Shown: positions 24,361 to 32,737 of the stretch, piece by piece
Numbering within the stretch: position 1 is the first letter of the stretch
Layout of the letters: each line of letters opens with the position of its first letter
Assembly: GCA_905477785.1 (NCBI GenBank)
Contig: CAJQGR010000087.1
Coordinates: forward strand, 1-33,250
Origin: an uncultured Hellea sp.
GTDB taxonomy: Bacteria > Pseudomonadota > Alphaproteobacteria > Caulobacterales > Maricaulaceae
Direction of reading: 5' to 3'
Length of the DNA: 33,250 bases
Notes under the pieces: model-generated
Seen by the model: only the letters and a program-made list of their open reading frames with translations
The model's database searches: none
Told to the model about the DNA's origin: nothing
Made by a program: the position numbers and the translations under genes

Positions 24361-24389
24361 TTGGTTTTTCCTAAAACTGTTTACATTAG

Positions 24390-24464
24390 TGGTGCGCGAT
24401 ACTGGGATTGAACCAGTGACCCCTACAATGTCAATGTAGTGCTCTCCCGCTGAGCTAATCGCGC
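24390..24464 (-). tRNA. tRNA-Val (anticodon GAC)
   Basis: 75 nt on the minus strand with encoded CCA. The acceptor GCGCGAT/ATCGCGC pairs perfectly, the D-arm is GCTC/GAGC, and the anticodon stem CTACA/TGTAG closes loop TTGACAT (anticodon GAC, plus-strand 24430-24432). The T-arm is CTGG/CCAG-type with GGTTCAATCCC. Decodes GUC and GUU. Confidence 0.95.
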
Positions 24465-24533
24465 TAACCTTAAGGATATAATCTCCGGCGTATAGAGTTG
24501 CTTATTATCGTTTTCAAGACTTATTTAAACTCT

Positions 24534-24893
24534 TCATGCTGCAATAAGCTTATTAACTTCATTTACGAGTTGCCTTAAATGAACAGGTTTAGAAAGAACA
24601 ATTTGTTCATCTATTTCTTTATCATTTATCGCGACTGAAGCAAAACCTGTAATAAAAATGATTTTTATTCCTGGTGAGATCTTTGCTGCCTTTTTAGCAA
24701 GCGCTATTCCATCAATTTCGGGCATCATTATATCAGTTAGCAATAAGTCAAAAGCACCCTCAGCAAATTTCAATGCACGCAAAGCTTTCTGGCCATCAGA
24801 GCAAGAAATTACTTGATGTCCATCTTTCTCCAATGCTTTCTCAAAAAAAGCTCTCATTGCGTCATCATCTTCTGCGTACAAGATAGTAGCCAT
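24534..24893 (-). CDS. cpdR: CpdR-like single-domain response regulator
   Basis: 119-residue receiver domain without an output domain. Phosphorylation site Asp54 (LLLTDIMMP), acidic pocket Asp9/Asp10, switch Thr82 (FITGFA) and Lys102 (LSKPVHLR) are all present. The AEDDDAMRAF start, the ITGFASVAIN segment and the LSKP-HLR-LVNEV end closely match CpdR of Caulobacter and relatives, where the unphosphorylated protein directs the ClpXP protease to substrates during the cell cycle. This is a strong pointer to Alphaproteobacteria. It is divergent from the N-formylglutamate amidohydrolase gene; the kinase input (CckA-ChpT in Caulobacter) is not in the window. Confidence 0.9.
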   Translation of the reverse strand: MATILYAEDDDAMRAFFEKALEKDGHQVISCSDGQKALRALKFAEGAFDLLLTDIMMPEIDGIALAKKAAKISPGIKIIFITGFASVAINDKEIDEQIVLSKPVHLRQLVNEVNKLIAA

Positions 24894-24967
24894 TTTTTAC
24901 CTCTAATATCTCTTTAACATGAAATTTAATTCTTATTAAAGAAGTATTTATGTAATATAAAAATATA

Positions 24968-25843
24968 ATGAATACGCAAATAAAAGAAAAACAATTTGAG
25001 CAAAATTGTATTAATAAATTTTATCCCCCAGCTATTATAAATAGGGCTAAGAAATGGAGGGGTGGTATTATTTTTGCCTCTGCCCACTCCGGAAGTTTAT
25101 ACCCTGATGCACTTCTAGAAAGATCAGATTTAGAAGTTAGGCACTTAAGACGTAATGAGGATGCCTTCATAACAAACCTTTTTGCCTCAGCACCTGATTT
25201 GGGGGCGCCGCTTATAGTCGCTAATTTTCCTAGGTGTTTTGTTGATGTTAATAGAGCTTCAGATGAGCTACCAAGCTTTTGGCGAACTGATGGAAAGATA
25301 GCTTCTCCAAGGGCAGAAATTGGCATGGGTGTTGTTCCTACTATGCTTTCTGATTCTATAAATATTTATTCTGAACCATTATCCCTTTCTGCAGCAAAAG
25401 TTAGAATTAAAGAGTTGTATCACCCTTATCATAAGGCCTTACAGTGTCTAATTGGCGAATCCCTTTCCTTGTTCGGAAGAGCTTTGTTAATAGATTGTCA
25501 CTCTATGCCAGGTTTCAACTCGATGGGTTCTCGAAGATCTGATGTTATTTTAGGTGATAGATTCGGAAAATCTTGTTCCCCAAAAATAGTTGCGTTGGTT
25601 GAAAAGTGTTTCCAAGACTTAGGCTACAGTGTTAGCCGTAATTATCCATATGCAGGTGGTTTTGTTACTGAACATTATGGTAAGCCACATGAGAATATCG
25701 ATACAATACAAATTGAAATTAATCGTGACCTGTACCTCAACCCTATAACCTTAGAAAAAAAATCTAGCTTTGAAAGGCTTGAGAGTCACATAAATCTAAT
25801 AATTAATTCAATAGTAAAAGAGGTTATAGCTTTTAATTTATAA
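24968..25843 (+). CDS. N-formylglutamate amidohydrolase family protein
   Basis: 291 residues of the N-formylglutamate amidohydrolase (FGase) family, zinc-dependent enzymes that deformylate N-formylglutamate in histidine breakdown. Seen: FASAHSGSLYP with the first metal His, RRNEDAFI, PRCFVDVNRA, the LLIDCHSMPG metal segment and the late EIN-RDLYLN. In many alphaproteobacteria such a gene is not linked to hut genes and its true substrate is unproven; here also no hut gene is present. Its ATG at 24968 is 74 nt from the divergent cpdR start, so a shared promoter region is likely. Confidence 0.88.
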   Translation: MNTQIKEKQFEQNCINKFYPPAIINRAKKWRGGIIFASAHSGSLYPDALLERSDLEVRHLRRNEDAFITNLFASAPDLGAPLIVANFPRCFVDVNRASDELPSFWRTDGKIASPRAEIGMGVVPTMLSDSINIYSEPLSLSAAKVRIKELYHPYHKALQCLIGESLSLFGRALLIDCHSMPGFNSMGSRRSDVILGDRFGKSCSPKIVALVEKCFQDLGYSVSRNYPYAGGFVTEHYGKPHENIDTIQIEINRDLYLNPITLEKKSSFERLESHINLIINSIVKEVIAFNL

Positions 25844-25889
25844 ATAATTATTTCCTAAGACCCCCTAAATACTTGCAAAGCCTTAATCC

Positions 25890-26804
25890 ATGCTTCATTT
25901 GCAATTCATGATAGATAAAATACCAGATAATATTGTAACGGTTTATCAACTTGATGCTCAGCCTGTTCGTGGGCGCATAGTAAAGTTAGGCGCCGCTTTA
26001 GATAAAGCCCTTGGATCTCGATATCCCGATTTAGTTGCGAACTTGTTAGGGGAGGCAATGCTTTTGTCATCACTTGTGGCTCAATCTTTAAAATTTAAAG
26101 GGCGTCTTGTAATACAGTGTCATGGTACAAACACAGGCGCTGTTAGCCTGTTGATGAGTGATTGTACGACTGACGGCCATATAAGAGGGTATGCAAGGTG
26201 GGATGATGAAAAGCTTAAAGAATTAAAGTTAGATAATAATCATTTGGGCGCAAATAAATTATTGGGAGGCGGTACTTTTTCTATGACCATAGATCAAGGG
26301 GCTGATATGGATCAATATCAAGGATTAACAGCAGTTGAAGGCGAAAGACTATCTGATTGTGCAGAGCATTATTTTAAACACTCAGAGCAAATACCAACTG
26401 AAATAAGACTTGCCTGTGGAATTCTTCAGGTGCCAGGCTTAGACTCTCAGCGGCGCGGTGGCGGGCTTATGATCCAAAAAATCGCAGGAGATAAGACGCG
26501 AGGACATACTGATGAGGAATGGGATACAGCTAGAGCTCTATTTAATACTATTACCGACTCAGAATTACTTGATCCAAATTTAAGCCAAGAGGCATTACTT
26601 TACAGACTTTTTCATGAAAATGGAGTTCGTGTTGTTGATACCGCAGCGGTGGAAGCTAGATGTAAATGTTCTCGCGAAAGACTAGAAAAAACTTTGAAAT
26701 CATTTGATAAGAGCGCTTTAAAGGATATGGCGGAAGCTGGAGCCATAAGTGCTAATTGTGAGTTTTGTGATGCTACTTATATCTTTCCCTTAGAGGAAAT
26801 CTAG
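25890..26804 (+). CDS. hslO: Hsp33 redox-activated chaperone
   Basis: 304-residue cytoplasmic holdase that is switched on by oxidation. The N-terminal fold shows GEAMLLSSLVAQSLKFKGRLVIQ and the mid-region GGGTFSMTID. The C-terminal zinc switch has Cys258-x-Cys260 and Cys290-x-x-Cys293 (RCKCS and CEFC), all four conserved. A second in-frame ATG at 25908 (MIDKIPDN) is an equally reasonable start; neither has a strong ribosome-binding site. Its stop overlaps that of convergent trkH by 4 nt. Confidence 0.95.
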   Translation: MLHLQFMIDKIPDNIVTVYQLDAQPVRGRIVKLGAALDKALGSRYPDLVANLLGEAMLLSSLVAQSLKFKGRLVIQCHGTNTGAVSLLMSDCTTDGHIRGYARWDDEKLKELKLDNNHLGANKLLGGGTFSMTIDQGADMDQYQGLTAVEGERLSDCAEHYFKHSEQIPTEIRLACGILQVPGLDSQRRGGGLMIQKIAGDKTRGHTDEEWDTARALFNTITDSELLDPNLSQEALLYRLFHENGVRVVDTAAVEARCKCSRERLEKTLKSFDKSALKDMAEAGAISANCEFCDATYIFPLEEI

Positions 26805-28252
26805 CTTCTCCAAAAACTTGGAGTTAAAACAACAAGGGCCGTAACAATTTCCAAACGTCCTACAATCATTGCTGTCATCAAAACCCATTTGGCTTCGTTA
26901 GGAAGAACCTGATAAGACCCCGACGGACCGATGATGCTTCCAAGGCCTGGGCCAACATTTGCCAGTGAACTTCCCGCCCCCGACCAAGCTGTTATGGGGT
27001 CGAGTCCAATAATAGAAAGTGATATGGCTGCAAATGCGAAGGTCATAAAAAATAAAAAGAAATAGCCCATAACTGAAAACAATACTGCTTCTGGTAAAAT
27101 TTTACCTCCATACCTTAATGGTGTTACAGAGTGTTGCCGAGGCATTTTAAAGAGATAAGACCTTAACCCTTCAAATGCGACTTGGTAACGGAAAATTTTA
27201 ATTGAGCATGCTGTAGAGCCAGCGCAGCCGCCAATAAACATAAAGGCAAAAAAAGCACTAACAGCAAATGGCCCCCAAGTATTATAATCTGCAGTGGCAA
27301 AGCCTGTGCCCGTAACAATTGATATAACGTTAAATGCCGACAACCTTAGGGCTCTGCTGCCTGTTAATTCAGAATTTAGCCATAAGTATAAAGTAACAAG
27401 AGATATAAGTGTCAATATCAAAGCTATAAAGGCCCTTACTTGGCTGTCACGAAATGGTGCTACCCAGTCGCCCCTGGTAATAATTAGTAAATATACACCA
27501 AAGGGAATTGCGGCTGCCATCATAAAAAAGATGCAAATAAGATCCGCTCCATTGTCCATGAAACCCCCCATTGATGTATCTGAGGTAGAGAATCCACCAG
27601 TTGCTAATGTTGTCATTGCATGAGAAATGGCGTCAAAACCATTCATTCCTGTTGCGATGTAACCAAACATGCATAGTATTGTAAGTGTAAAATAAATTCC
27701 GCTTATGCCAGCAGCAAGAGAGGCTGCCTTTGGTAATATTTTTTCACCCATATCTGAGCTCTCGAGTCGAAATAGTTGCATTCCGCCGATTTTTAGCATG
27801 GGTAGAACTGCCATAGCGGTTACAACAATACCTATACCTCCAATCCATTGAAGGATGGATCTCCACATAAGTATGCCCTTTGGCATATCATCAAGTCCCA
27901 GCAACACAGTTGAACCTGTTGTTGTTATTCCTGAGGTTGCCTCAAATAAAGCATCTGTAATGCTTAACTTTAATGGTTCCATGATGAAAGGAACTGCTGC
28001 GAATATAGATAAAGATACCCAGCTTAGCACCGTTAATAAGAAAGCTTCGCGTGCTCGCATATCAGGATTGGGTGTGTAAGTAGATAGGGCTAATGAACCA
28101 CCAAAAAGTGCAGTTAAGATCCCAGAGATGCCAAAAGCTCTCCAAGAGTAATCGTTGTATAAAAGATCAACAATCATCGGAATAAACATTGCTATACCCA
28201 ATGTGGAGATCATTAAGCCAACAATAAAAAATACAGGACGCAGATCGAGCAT
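26801..28252 (-). CDS. trkH: Trk/Ktr-type potassium uptake membrane subunit TrkH
   Basis: 483-residue inner-membrane K+ channel-like subunit with four pore repeats. Filter segments are visible: TSGITTTGSTVL, TLATGGFSTSD, VTGTGFATADYNTWGP and LANVGPGLGSIIGPSG, each with the conserved Gly. The C-terminus RLEIVTALVVLTPSFWR is typical of the family. The regulatory TrkA subunit is not in the window. It is divergent from the unknown anchored protein at 28352, with a 99-nt gap between them. Confidence 0.95.
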   Translation of the reverse strand: MLDLRPVFFIVGLMISTLGIAMFIPMIVDLLYNDYSWRAFGISGILTALFGGSLALSTYTPNPDMRAREAFLLTVLSWVSLSIFAAVPFIMEPLKLSITDALFEATSGITTTGSTVLLGLDDMPKGILMWRSILQWIGGIGIVVTAMAVLPMLKIGGMQLFRLESSDMGEKILPKAASLAAGISGIYFTLTILCMFGYIATGMNGFDAISHAMTTLATGGFSTSDTSMGGFMDNGADLICIFFMMAAAIPFGVYLLIITRGDWVAPFRDSQVRAFIALILTLISLVTLYLWLNSELTGSRALRLSAFNVISIVTGTGFATADYNTWGPFAVSAFFAFMFIGGCAGSTACSIKIFRYQVAFEGLRSYLFKMPRQHSVTPLRYGGKILPEAVLFSVMGYFFLFFMTFAFAAISLSIIGLDPITAWSGAGSSLANVGPGLGSIIGPSGSYQVLPNEAKWVLMTAMIVGRLEIVTALVVLTPSFWRS

Positions 28253-28351
28253 TGTTATTATCTACATCAGGTAGTAACTATATAAAAGCCTGAAATTCAC
28301 TTGTTTTAATAAGTGCTTAACAAAAAGATTTTTCGGGATTAGGTAATAACA

Positions 28352-28966
28352 ATGAAAGACTTTTATTTTTATACACTTTCAGCTACTTTTGTAGCTACTA
28401 GTATTTTGATCGCAATGATGCACTCAACCGAGATTAAAGTAAGTGACGAATGCATAGTAGAAAACGGGTTTATTGCTCAGGGCAAAGAATTAAAAAACCT
28501 AACTTCATCTCCTGGTACAAGCTTTACTTTTGTGGCCGCCTCGCAGTCTTCCCCAGCATATATTACAGCTTCATCACATGTGCCTAGGGTAAATGCGCAA
28601 GCCTCAGCCGGTATTTTTGCTGTTTTAGGTCCTGATTATGAAAGAGTTTTGGGGGGGAGAGCATTATCAATGACCGTCAGTGCACGAAAAAACAGGGCAT
28701 ATGCATTGGATGAATTTGATATGGGTTATTTTACTGCAGGAGCAGGAGATAGCGGATGGAAAACCCGTAAATTAACAAATGTCTGGAGAGACTATGTTCT
28801 GTATTTCACCCCTACTTCCTCACAAAGTGAACCAGATATTGATTATTTAGGGATATGGCCGGGAGTGCGTGGTGAAAAAAAACTTATGGATCTTAGATAT
28901 ATTAAAGTAAAGGTTTTGGATAAAACTATGAACTCAAACAGTAAATGCAGTGATGGCAATAATTAG
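28352..28966 (+). CDS. Unknown membrane-anchored or secreted protein
   Basis: 204 residues of unrecognised family. The N-terminus has one hydrophobic stretch (about 8-24) with no clear cleavage site, so the protein is probably anchored facing the periplasm. The body is rich in Ser, Thr, Ala, Gly and aromatic residues (GTSFTFVAASQSSPAYITASS, GAGDSGWKTRK, YLGIWPGVRG), suggesting a beta-sandwich. Two Cys (about 34 and 199) could form a disulfide. It ends 12 nt before a UDP-sugar epimerase gene in the same direction, so a role in envelope or capsule polysaccharide assembly is inferred from context only. Confidence 0.75.
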   Translation: MKDFYFYTLSATFVATSILIAMMHSTEIKVSDECIVENGFIAQGKELKNLTSSPGTSFTFVAASQSSPAYITASSHVPRVNAQASAGIFAVLGPDYERVLGGRALSMTVSARKNRAYALDEFDMGYFTAGAGDSGWKTRKLTNVWRDYVLYFTPTSSQSEPDIDYLGIWPGVRGEKKLMDLRYIKVKVLDKTMNSNSKCSDGNN

Positions 28967-28978
28967 AAAACTAGTAAC

Positions 28979-29932
28979 TTGATTATTCTTATAACAGGCG
29001 CAGCGGGATTTATTGGTTTTCATGCAGCCAAACGATTTTTATCGCTTGGGTATACGGTAATTGGTCTAGATAGTCTCAATGATTACTACGAAGTGGCTTT
29101 GAAGAATGCCCGCTTAGGTCATCTTCAGTCTCATAAAAACTTTGAATTTTATAAAGTTGATATAGCTGATTACGATGCTTTGGTAAGTATTACTCAAGAT
29201 AAGGAAATAAACTATATATTACATTTAGCAGCTCAAGCCGGTGTAAGGTTTTCGTTAGAGAAGCCTCGCTCGTATATAAGGTCGAACGTATTGGGGCATT
29301 TAAATATATTGGAATTAGCTCGTAATAGACCAACATTAAAACATGTTGTCTATGCATCTTCTTCTTCAGTTTACGGAGATAGCTCTAGGCTGCCATTTAA
29401 AGAGACGGACAACGTAAATTCACCGGCATCACTATATGCCGCTACAAAAATTAGTGGTGAAATGATAGCGCAAAGTTATAGTAAACTTTACGGCATTAAC
29501 CAGACAGGTCTTCGTTTTTTTACTGTATATGGCCCATGGGGCCGTCCTGATATGGCATATTATATCTTTACGGATAAAATTTTTAAAAAAGAGACAATAG
29601 AGCTTTTCTCACCAAAGGAAATGATACGCGATTTTACCTATATAGATGATATTGTAGAGATACTCCCTCAAATTTTAGAGTCCACTCCAAGCAATGGACA
29701 TGCATTATATAATTTAGGCAACTCTAGTCCAAATACATTGATGCAACTAGTTGAGGCTGTTGAAATTGCCTGCGGAGCATCAACCCAAAAAGTGATTCTA
29801 GGAAAACAAAATGGAGATGTTAGTCATACCTATGCTGATATAAATGCAGCTGTGCGAGACTTTAATTTTGCTCCGAGAGTTACACTTAAAGATGGAGTAA
29901 AAAGTTTCGTAGACTGGTATAAGAATTATTAA
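28979..29932 (+). CDS. UDP-glucuronate 4-epimerase-like NAD-dependent epimerase
   Basis: 317-residue extended SDR. NAD-binding GAAGFIG, LDSLNDYY, HLAAQAGVRFS, catalytic SSSSVYG and YAATK (Tyr/Lys), RFFTVYGPWGRPDMA and a DFTYIDD tail are all typical of the CapI/LpsL group, which interconverts UDP-glucuronate and UDP-galacturonate for capsule and lipopolysaccharide. The start is a TTG at 28979 directly before the first strand, with no good ribosome-binding site; the 12-nt gap after the preceding gene suggests coupled translation. UDP-glucose dehydrogenase, which would make its substrate, is not in the window. It converges with galU. Confidence 0.9.
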   Translation: MIILITGAAGFIGFHAAKRFLSLGYTVIGLDSLNDYYEVALKNARLGHLQSHKNFEFYKVDIADYDALVSITQDKEINYILHLAAQAGVRFSLEKPRSYIRSNVLGHLNILELARNRPTLKHVVYASSSSVYGDSSRLPFKETDNVNSPASLYAATKISGEMIAQSYSKLYGINQTGLRFFTVYGPWGRPDMAYYIFTDKIFKKETIELFSPKEMIRDFTYIDDIVEILPQILESTPSNGHALYNLGNSSPNTLMQLVEAVEIACGASTQKVILGKQNGDVSHTYADINAAVRDFNFAPRVTLKDGVKSFVDWYKNY

Positions 29933-29961
29933 ACTTTACGATGTGTAAGCTTGAATTGAAT

Positions 29962-30831
29962 TTATTCGCTGAAACGGTTTATCATTGATTGCGCTTGTTC
30001 GCCTATTTCTGTATGATCCTTAGCATAAGCTAATACAGCTTCAAAATAGCCTAACTTACTGCCACAATCATAATCCTGACCTTCGTATTCATAGGCGTAA
30101 AACTCTTGATTTTGCATGAGCGTTACCATGGCGTCTGTGAGTTGTATTTCATCATTAACACCAGCTAATTGATTTTCTAATATATTCATGATTTCTGGTT
30201 GTAGAATATAGCGCCCAGTTATTTTTAGATTTGATGGTGCTGATGCAGGGTTAGGCTTTTCAACCATTCCAGATATATGAATAATACTCCCATCTCTTTT
30301 CTGCGGGCTTATGACCCCGTATTTTGATACTTGTTCGTTCGGAATTGAATCAACAGCAATGATGTTGCTTCCTACCTTTTCGTACGCTTCTATCATTTGT
30401 GCCAAGCATGATTTTCTAGATTTTATAAGTACATCTGGTAGTAAAATAGCAAAGGGGTCCCCGCCTATAATTTCCCTTGCACACCATATAGCGTGACCTA
30501 GCCCTTTTGCACTTTGTTGACGAACAAATGACATGGAGCCAGGTGTAGGGGTATCGTTATTGAGTTGATCATATATATCTGTTTTACCTTTTTCGCGAAG
30601 ACTATATTCTAACTCATAAGCTCGATCAAAGTAGTCCTCTATTGCACCTTTGTTACGGCCTGTAACAAATACAAAGTGCTCAATTCCTGCTTCTTTAGCT
30701 TCATCTATGACATATTGTAGGGCCGGCCTGTCAATTATTGGCAGCATTTCTTTTGGAATTGTTTTAGTGGCGGGTAAAACCCTTGTGCCAAAACCAGCTA
30801 CAGGCAGTACTGCTTTTCGGATTTTTTTCAT
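29962..30831 (-). CDS. galU: UTP-glucose-1-phosphate uridylyltransferase
   Basis: Makes UDP-glucose from UTP and glucose-1-phosphate. 289 residues of the GalU nucleotidyltransferase type: AVLPVAGFGTRVLPATKTIPKEMLPI with the nucleotide-binding Gly loop and Lys, FVTGRNKGAIEDYFD, QSAKGLGHAIWCA, LLPDVLI and the C-terminal YDCGSKLGYFEA. It converges with the UDP-sugar epimerase, so the two supply surface-polysaccharide precursors from opposite strands. A small gene of 64 codons lies 34 nt upstream and may be co-transcribed. Confidence 0.96.
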   Translation of the reverse strand: MKKIRKAVLPVAGFGTRVLPATKTIPKEMLPIIDRPALQYVIDEAKEAGIEHFVFVTGRNKGAIEDYFDRAYELEYSLREKGKTDIYDQLNNDTPTPGSMSFVRQQSAKGLGHAIWCAREIIGGDPFAILLPDVLIKSRKSCLAQMIEAYEKVGSNIIAVDSIPNEQVSKYGVISPQKRDGSIIHISGMVEKPNPASAPSNLKITGRYILQPEIMNILENQLAGVNDEIQLTDAMVTLMQNQEFYAYEYEGQDYDCGSKLGYFEAVLAYAKDHTEIGEQAQSMINRFSE

Positions 30832-30865
30832 AATTTACACGTGCCTTTTTGAAATATATTCCTTA

Positions 30866-31060
30866 TTACTTAGGCGGACCATAAACAAAATGTTCGATAT
30901 TTTTATTTGACCAACCGAGTTCTTTGAGAACAGTTTTTAATTTCTTTTTTTTACTCATTGAGCTGCCCTCTAACGCCACGACTCTCTGACTAATTTTTAA
31001 AGCTAAAATTTTAGCTTTTTCCGTATCAATATTTAATAAGCGTTCAATTCGAGAGATCAT
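30866..31060 (-). CDS. Small unknown protein (64 residues) upstream of galU
   Basis: Not recognised. It is charged, largely helical, with two segments: MISRIERLLNIDTEKAKILAL and SKKKKLKTVLKELGW. It has no membrane helix and a GPPK end. An AGGA ribosome-binding site sits 7-8 nt before the ATG, and the gene fills the gap between galU and the VOC gene in their direction. These support a real gene, perhaps co-transcribed with galU, but the call rests on the reading frame and the site alone. Confidence 0.6.
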   Translation of the reverse strand: MISRIERLLNIDTEKAKILALKISQRVVALEGSSMSKKKKLKTVLKELGWSNKNIEHFVYGPPK

Positions 31061-31122
31061 TTTTTCATCCTAAAGTCAGTACTATAAAGTGTAACGCTTT
31101 TTTGTTGGCATAAAAGACAAAT

Positions 31123-31971
31123 TTATTTTTCCTTTATGTGCTCTATTAATAATGTGGGTACATTATGTGTGTTTGATTTCACTGTTGCAACAAGTGTTCC
31201 TTCTTTCATACCTTTTTTTACAGAGGAAACTTTTATACCTTTGCTGATAAGTCTATTGCGTGTTTCTTTAATAGAGTCCACTCCCCAAGCTAAGCCCCAA
31301 AGGCTGTCTGGCATCACTTTAGACTTTTCAGTCACGACTACTTCTAAAGTTGTTTTATTAAGCCTAAAAAAAAGTACTCGTGATTTAAGAGACTCAACAT
31401 ATTTGTCCAAGGCGAGCCTAATTTTATATATGCCCTTGTATGTATTTATAAAACCATCTGGATCAGAAGTGGTCATTACGACATGATCTAGGTTATTTAT
31501 CATTGCGGGCTCATATCTATCTACCTTTGGTAGACTACCGTTTTTATGTTGGATTAAAAAAGAGAATACCCCCCGGGTAATTTTATCAGTTAAAAAAAGA
31601 TTTTTCCACGCTCTCACTTTACCGTCTGTATTGTTTTTACCGCTTCCTTCGAATGGCGGACCAACTATACAGTCATGTTTTTTTAGTTTTTGAGCTGCTA
31701 GATCAATATTTTCCGTTTGTAAGACAAGCCCAAATAAGCCTTCACCCTTTTCTTTTAGAGTATTTTTTATTAACTCTGCTCCCATGCCGCTACCTTTTTG
31801 CGCCAGTAATTCTAAATATGTGTTTTTGAATATGAATAATGAATTTTCTGTTCCTAGGTGCTTGTGAGTTCCCTTCCAAACAGGAGGATGGCCTAATAAT
31901 AATTCATAGTTGGCTTCAGCCTCTTTGAGGTTTTCTACCGCAATGATAATGTGGTCTATTGCTGTAATCAT
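31123..31971 (-). CDS. VOC-family (glyoxalase-like) double-domain protein
   Basis: 282 residues made of two vicinal-oxygen-chelate halves, beginning ITAIDHIIIAVENL and INNLDHVVMTTSDPDGF. The first half looks like the Glyoxalase_3 type (LLGHPPVWKGTHKHLGTENSLFIF, with YLELLAQ). The His of each IDH/LDH and the Glu in YLELL could be metal ligands. Proteins of this kind are mostly uncharacterised dioxygenase- or lyase-like enzymes. The reaction is unknown. It stands alone ahead of the 64-residue gene on the same strand. Confidence 0.85.
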   Translation of the reverse strand: MITAIDHIIIAVENLKEAEANYELLLGHPPVWKGTHKHLGTENSLFIFKNTYLELLAQKGSGMGAELIKNTLKEKGEGLFGLVLQTENIDLAAQKLKKHDCIVGPPFEGSGKNNTDGKVRAWKNLFLTDKITRGVFSFLIQHKNGSLPKVDRYEPAMINNLDHVVMTTSDPDGFINTYKGIYKIRLALDKYVESLKSRVLFFRLNKTTLEVVVTEKSKVMPDSLWGLAWGVDSIKETRNRLISKGIKVSSVKKGMKEGTLVATVKSNTHNVPTLLIEHIKEK

Positions 31972-32012
31972 TACGAACTTCCTAATAAAACTCAGAGATG
32001 TGTTGAGGTGTG

Positions 32013-32219
32013 CTACTTTTTAAAAGTTTTATAAAAATGAATAAGGCCATAAAGGAACCATATAACTACTGTCCCCCACCACAAAGCAAAAAACCAATCA
32101 TTTTTATTTGTTCCGTTCCACTCCAGCCATTCAAATACAAAAGCTTCAACAAAGAGATCAAAAGACAGGAGTATAAAAAAACCAAAAACCCAGAAGAGGA
32201 AGAATTTTATTTTATTCAT
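32013..32219 (-). CDS. Small two-helix membrane protein
   Basis: 68 residues, strongly hydrophobic: a first helix at about 5-32 (FFLFWVFGFFILLSFDLFVEAF) and a second at about 43-63, with a short loop WLEWNGTNKNDWF and a charged FYKTFKK end. Not recognised. The Trp/Phe-rich helices and sensible topology make it more credible than the overlapping plus-strand frame. The ribosome-binding site is weak. It is divergent from the membrane-protein/XRE cassette at 32323. Confidence 0.55.
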   Translation of the reverse strand: MNKIKFFLFWVFGFFILLSFDLFVEAFVFEWLEWNGTNKNDWFFALWWGTVVIWFLYGLIHFYKTFKK

Positions 32220-32322
32220 GATAATATTTTTTTAAAGAGTAACCTTTACTTCTCTTTTTTTATGATAAGTATACGTTACATTTTAATTTTGGCATATGTC
32301 AATAATATTGTAGGAGAATAAA

Positions 32323-32724
32323 ATGGAAGGAGCTTTAGGGGCGTTAGCTATTGGAACAGGCTATTTGGCTATATTAAGTCCAGCGCTGATTATTTGGGTG
32401 GTTTTTCACTATGTAAATAAACTTCAGAAAAATAAAAATGAAACCTTGTTGAATATTGCCAAAACAATTAATGATCCAGAACAAGTCAGAGAAATAGTTG
32501 ATCAATTAAATCAAAAGAAAAAACCCACAGATTTACGAAAATCGGGCGTTATATTAATCTTTATTGGAATCGGTTTAGCTGGTTTTGGCGCTTTAAGTAT
32601 ACCTATTTTAAAGTCAGTCGGATTTTTGGTCTCCTCTCTCGGTATTGGTCTTCTGGTGGCTGGCTATATCTATCCAAATGAGAGCGAAGAGATAACTAAA
32701 GCTGTTGAAAGTTTTGAGAAATAA
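32323..32724 (+). CDS. Small membrane protein with internal charged helix (DUF6249-like)
   Basis: 133 residues. One N-terminal helix (about 7-30, LAILSPALIIWVVFHYV) is followed by a charged cytoplasmic segment (about 33-70, NKLQKNKNETLLNIAKT, DPEQVREIVDQLNQKKK) and two further helices (about 73-92 and 97-115). Layout resembles small DUF6249-type membrane proteins often found beside sigma factors or regulators, but the family call is tentative. An AGGAGA site precedes the ATG. The next gene starts 13 nt after its stop. Confidence 0.75.
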   Translation: MEGALGALAIGTGYLAILSPALIIWVVFHYVNKLQKNKNETLLNIAKTINDPEQVREIVDQLNQKKKPTDLRKSGVILIFIGIGLAGFGALSIPILKSVGFLVSSLGIGLLVAGYIYPNESEEITKAVESFEK

Positions 32725-32737
32725 GAGAATTAGAACA

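Noticed and set aside
23630-24464. Genomic-island boundaries marked by the two tRNA genes
   Set aside because: Only the ordinary eda gene lies between them; no integrase, transposase or duplicated tRNA end was seen.
32010-32321. 103-codon plus-strand frame over the small two-helix membrane gene
   Set aside because: Composition is not protein-like (polar, Lys/Pro/Tyr runs), it lacks a ribosome-binding site, and the opposite strand gives a sensible two-helix protein.
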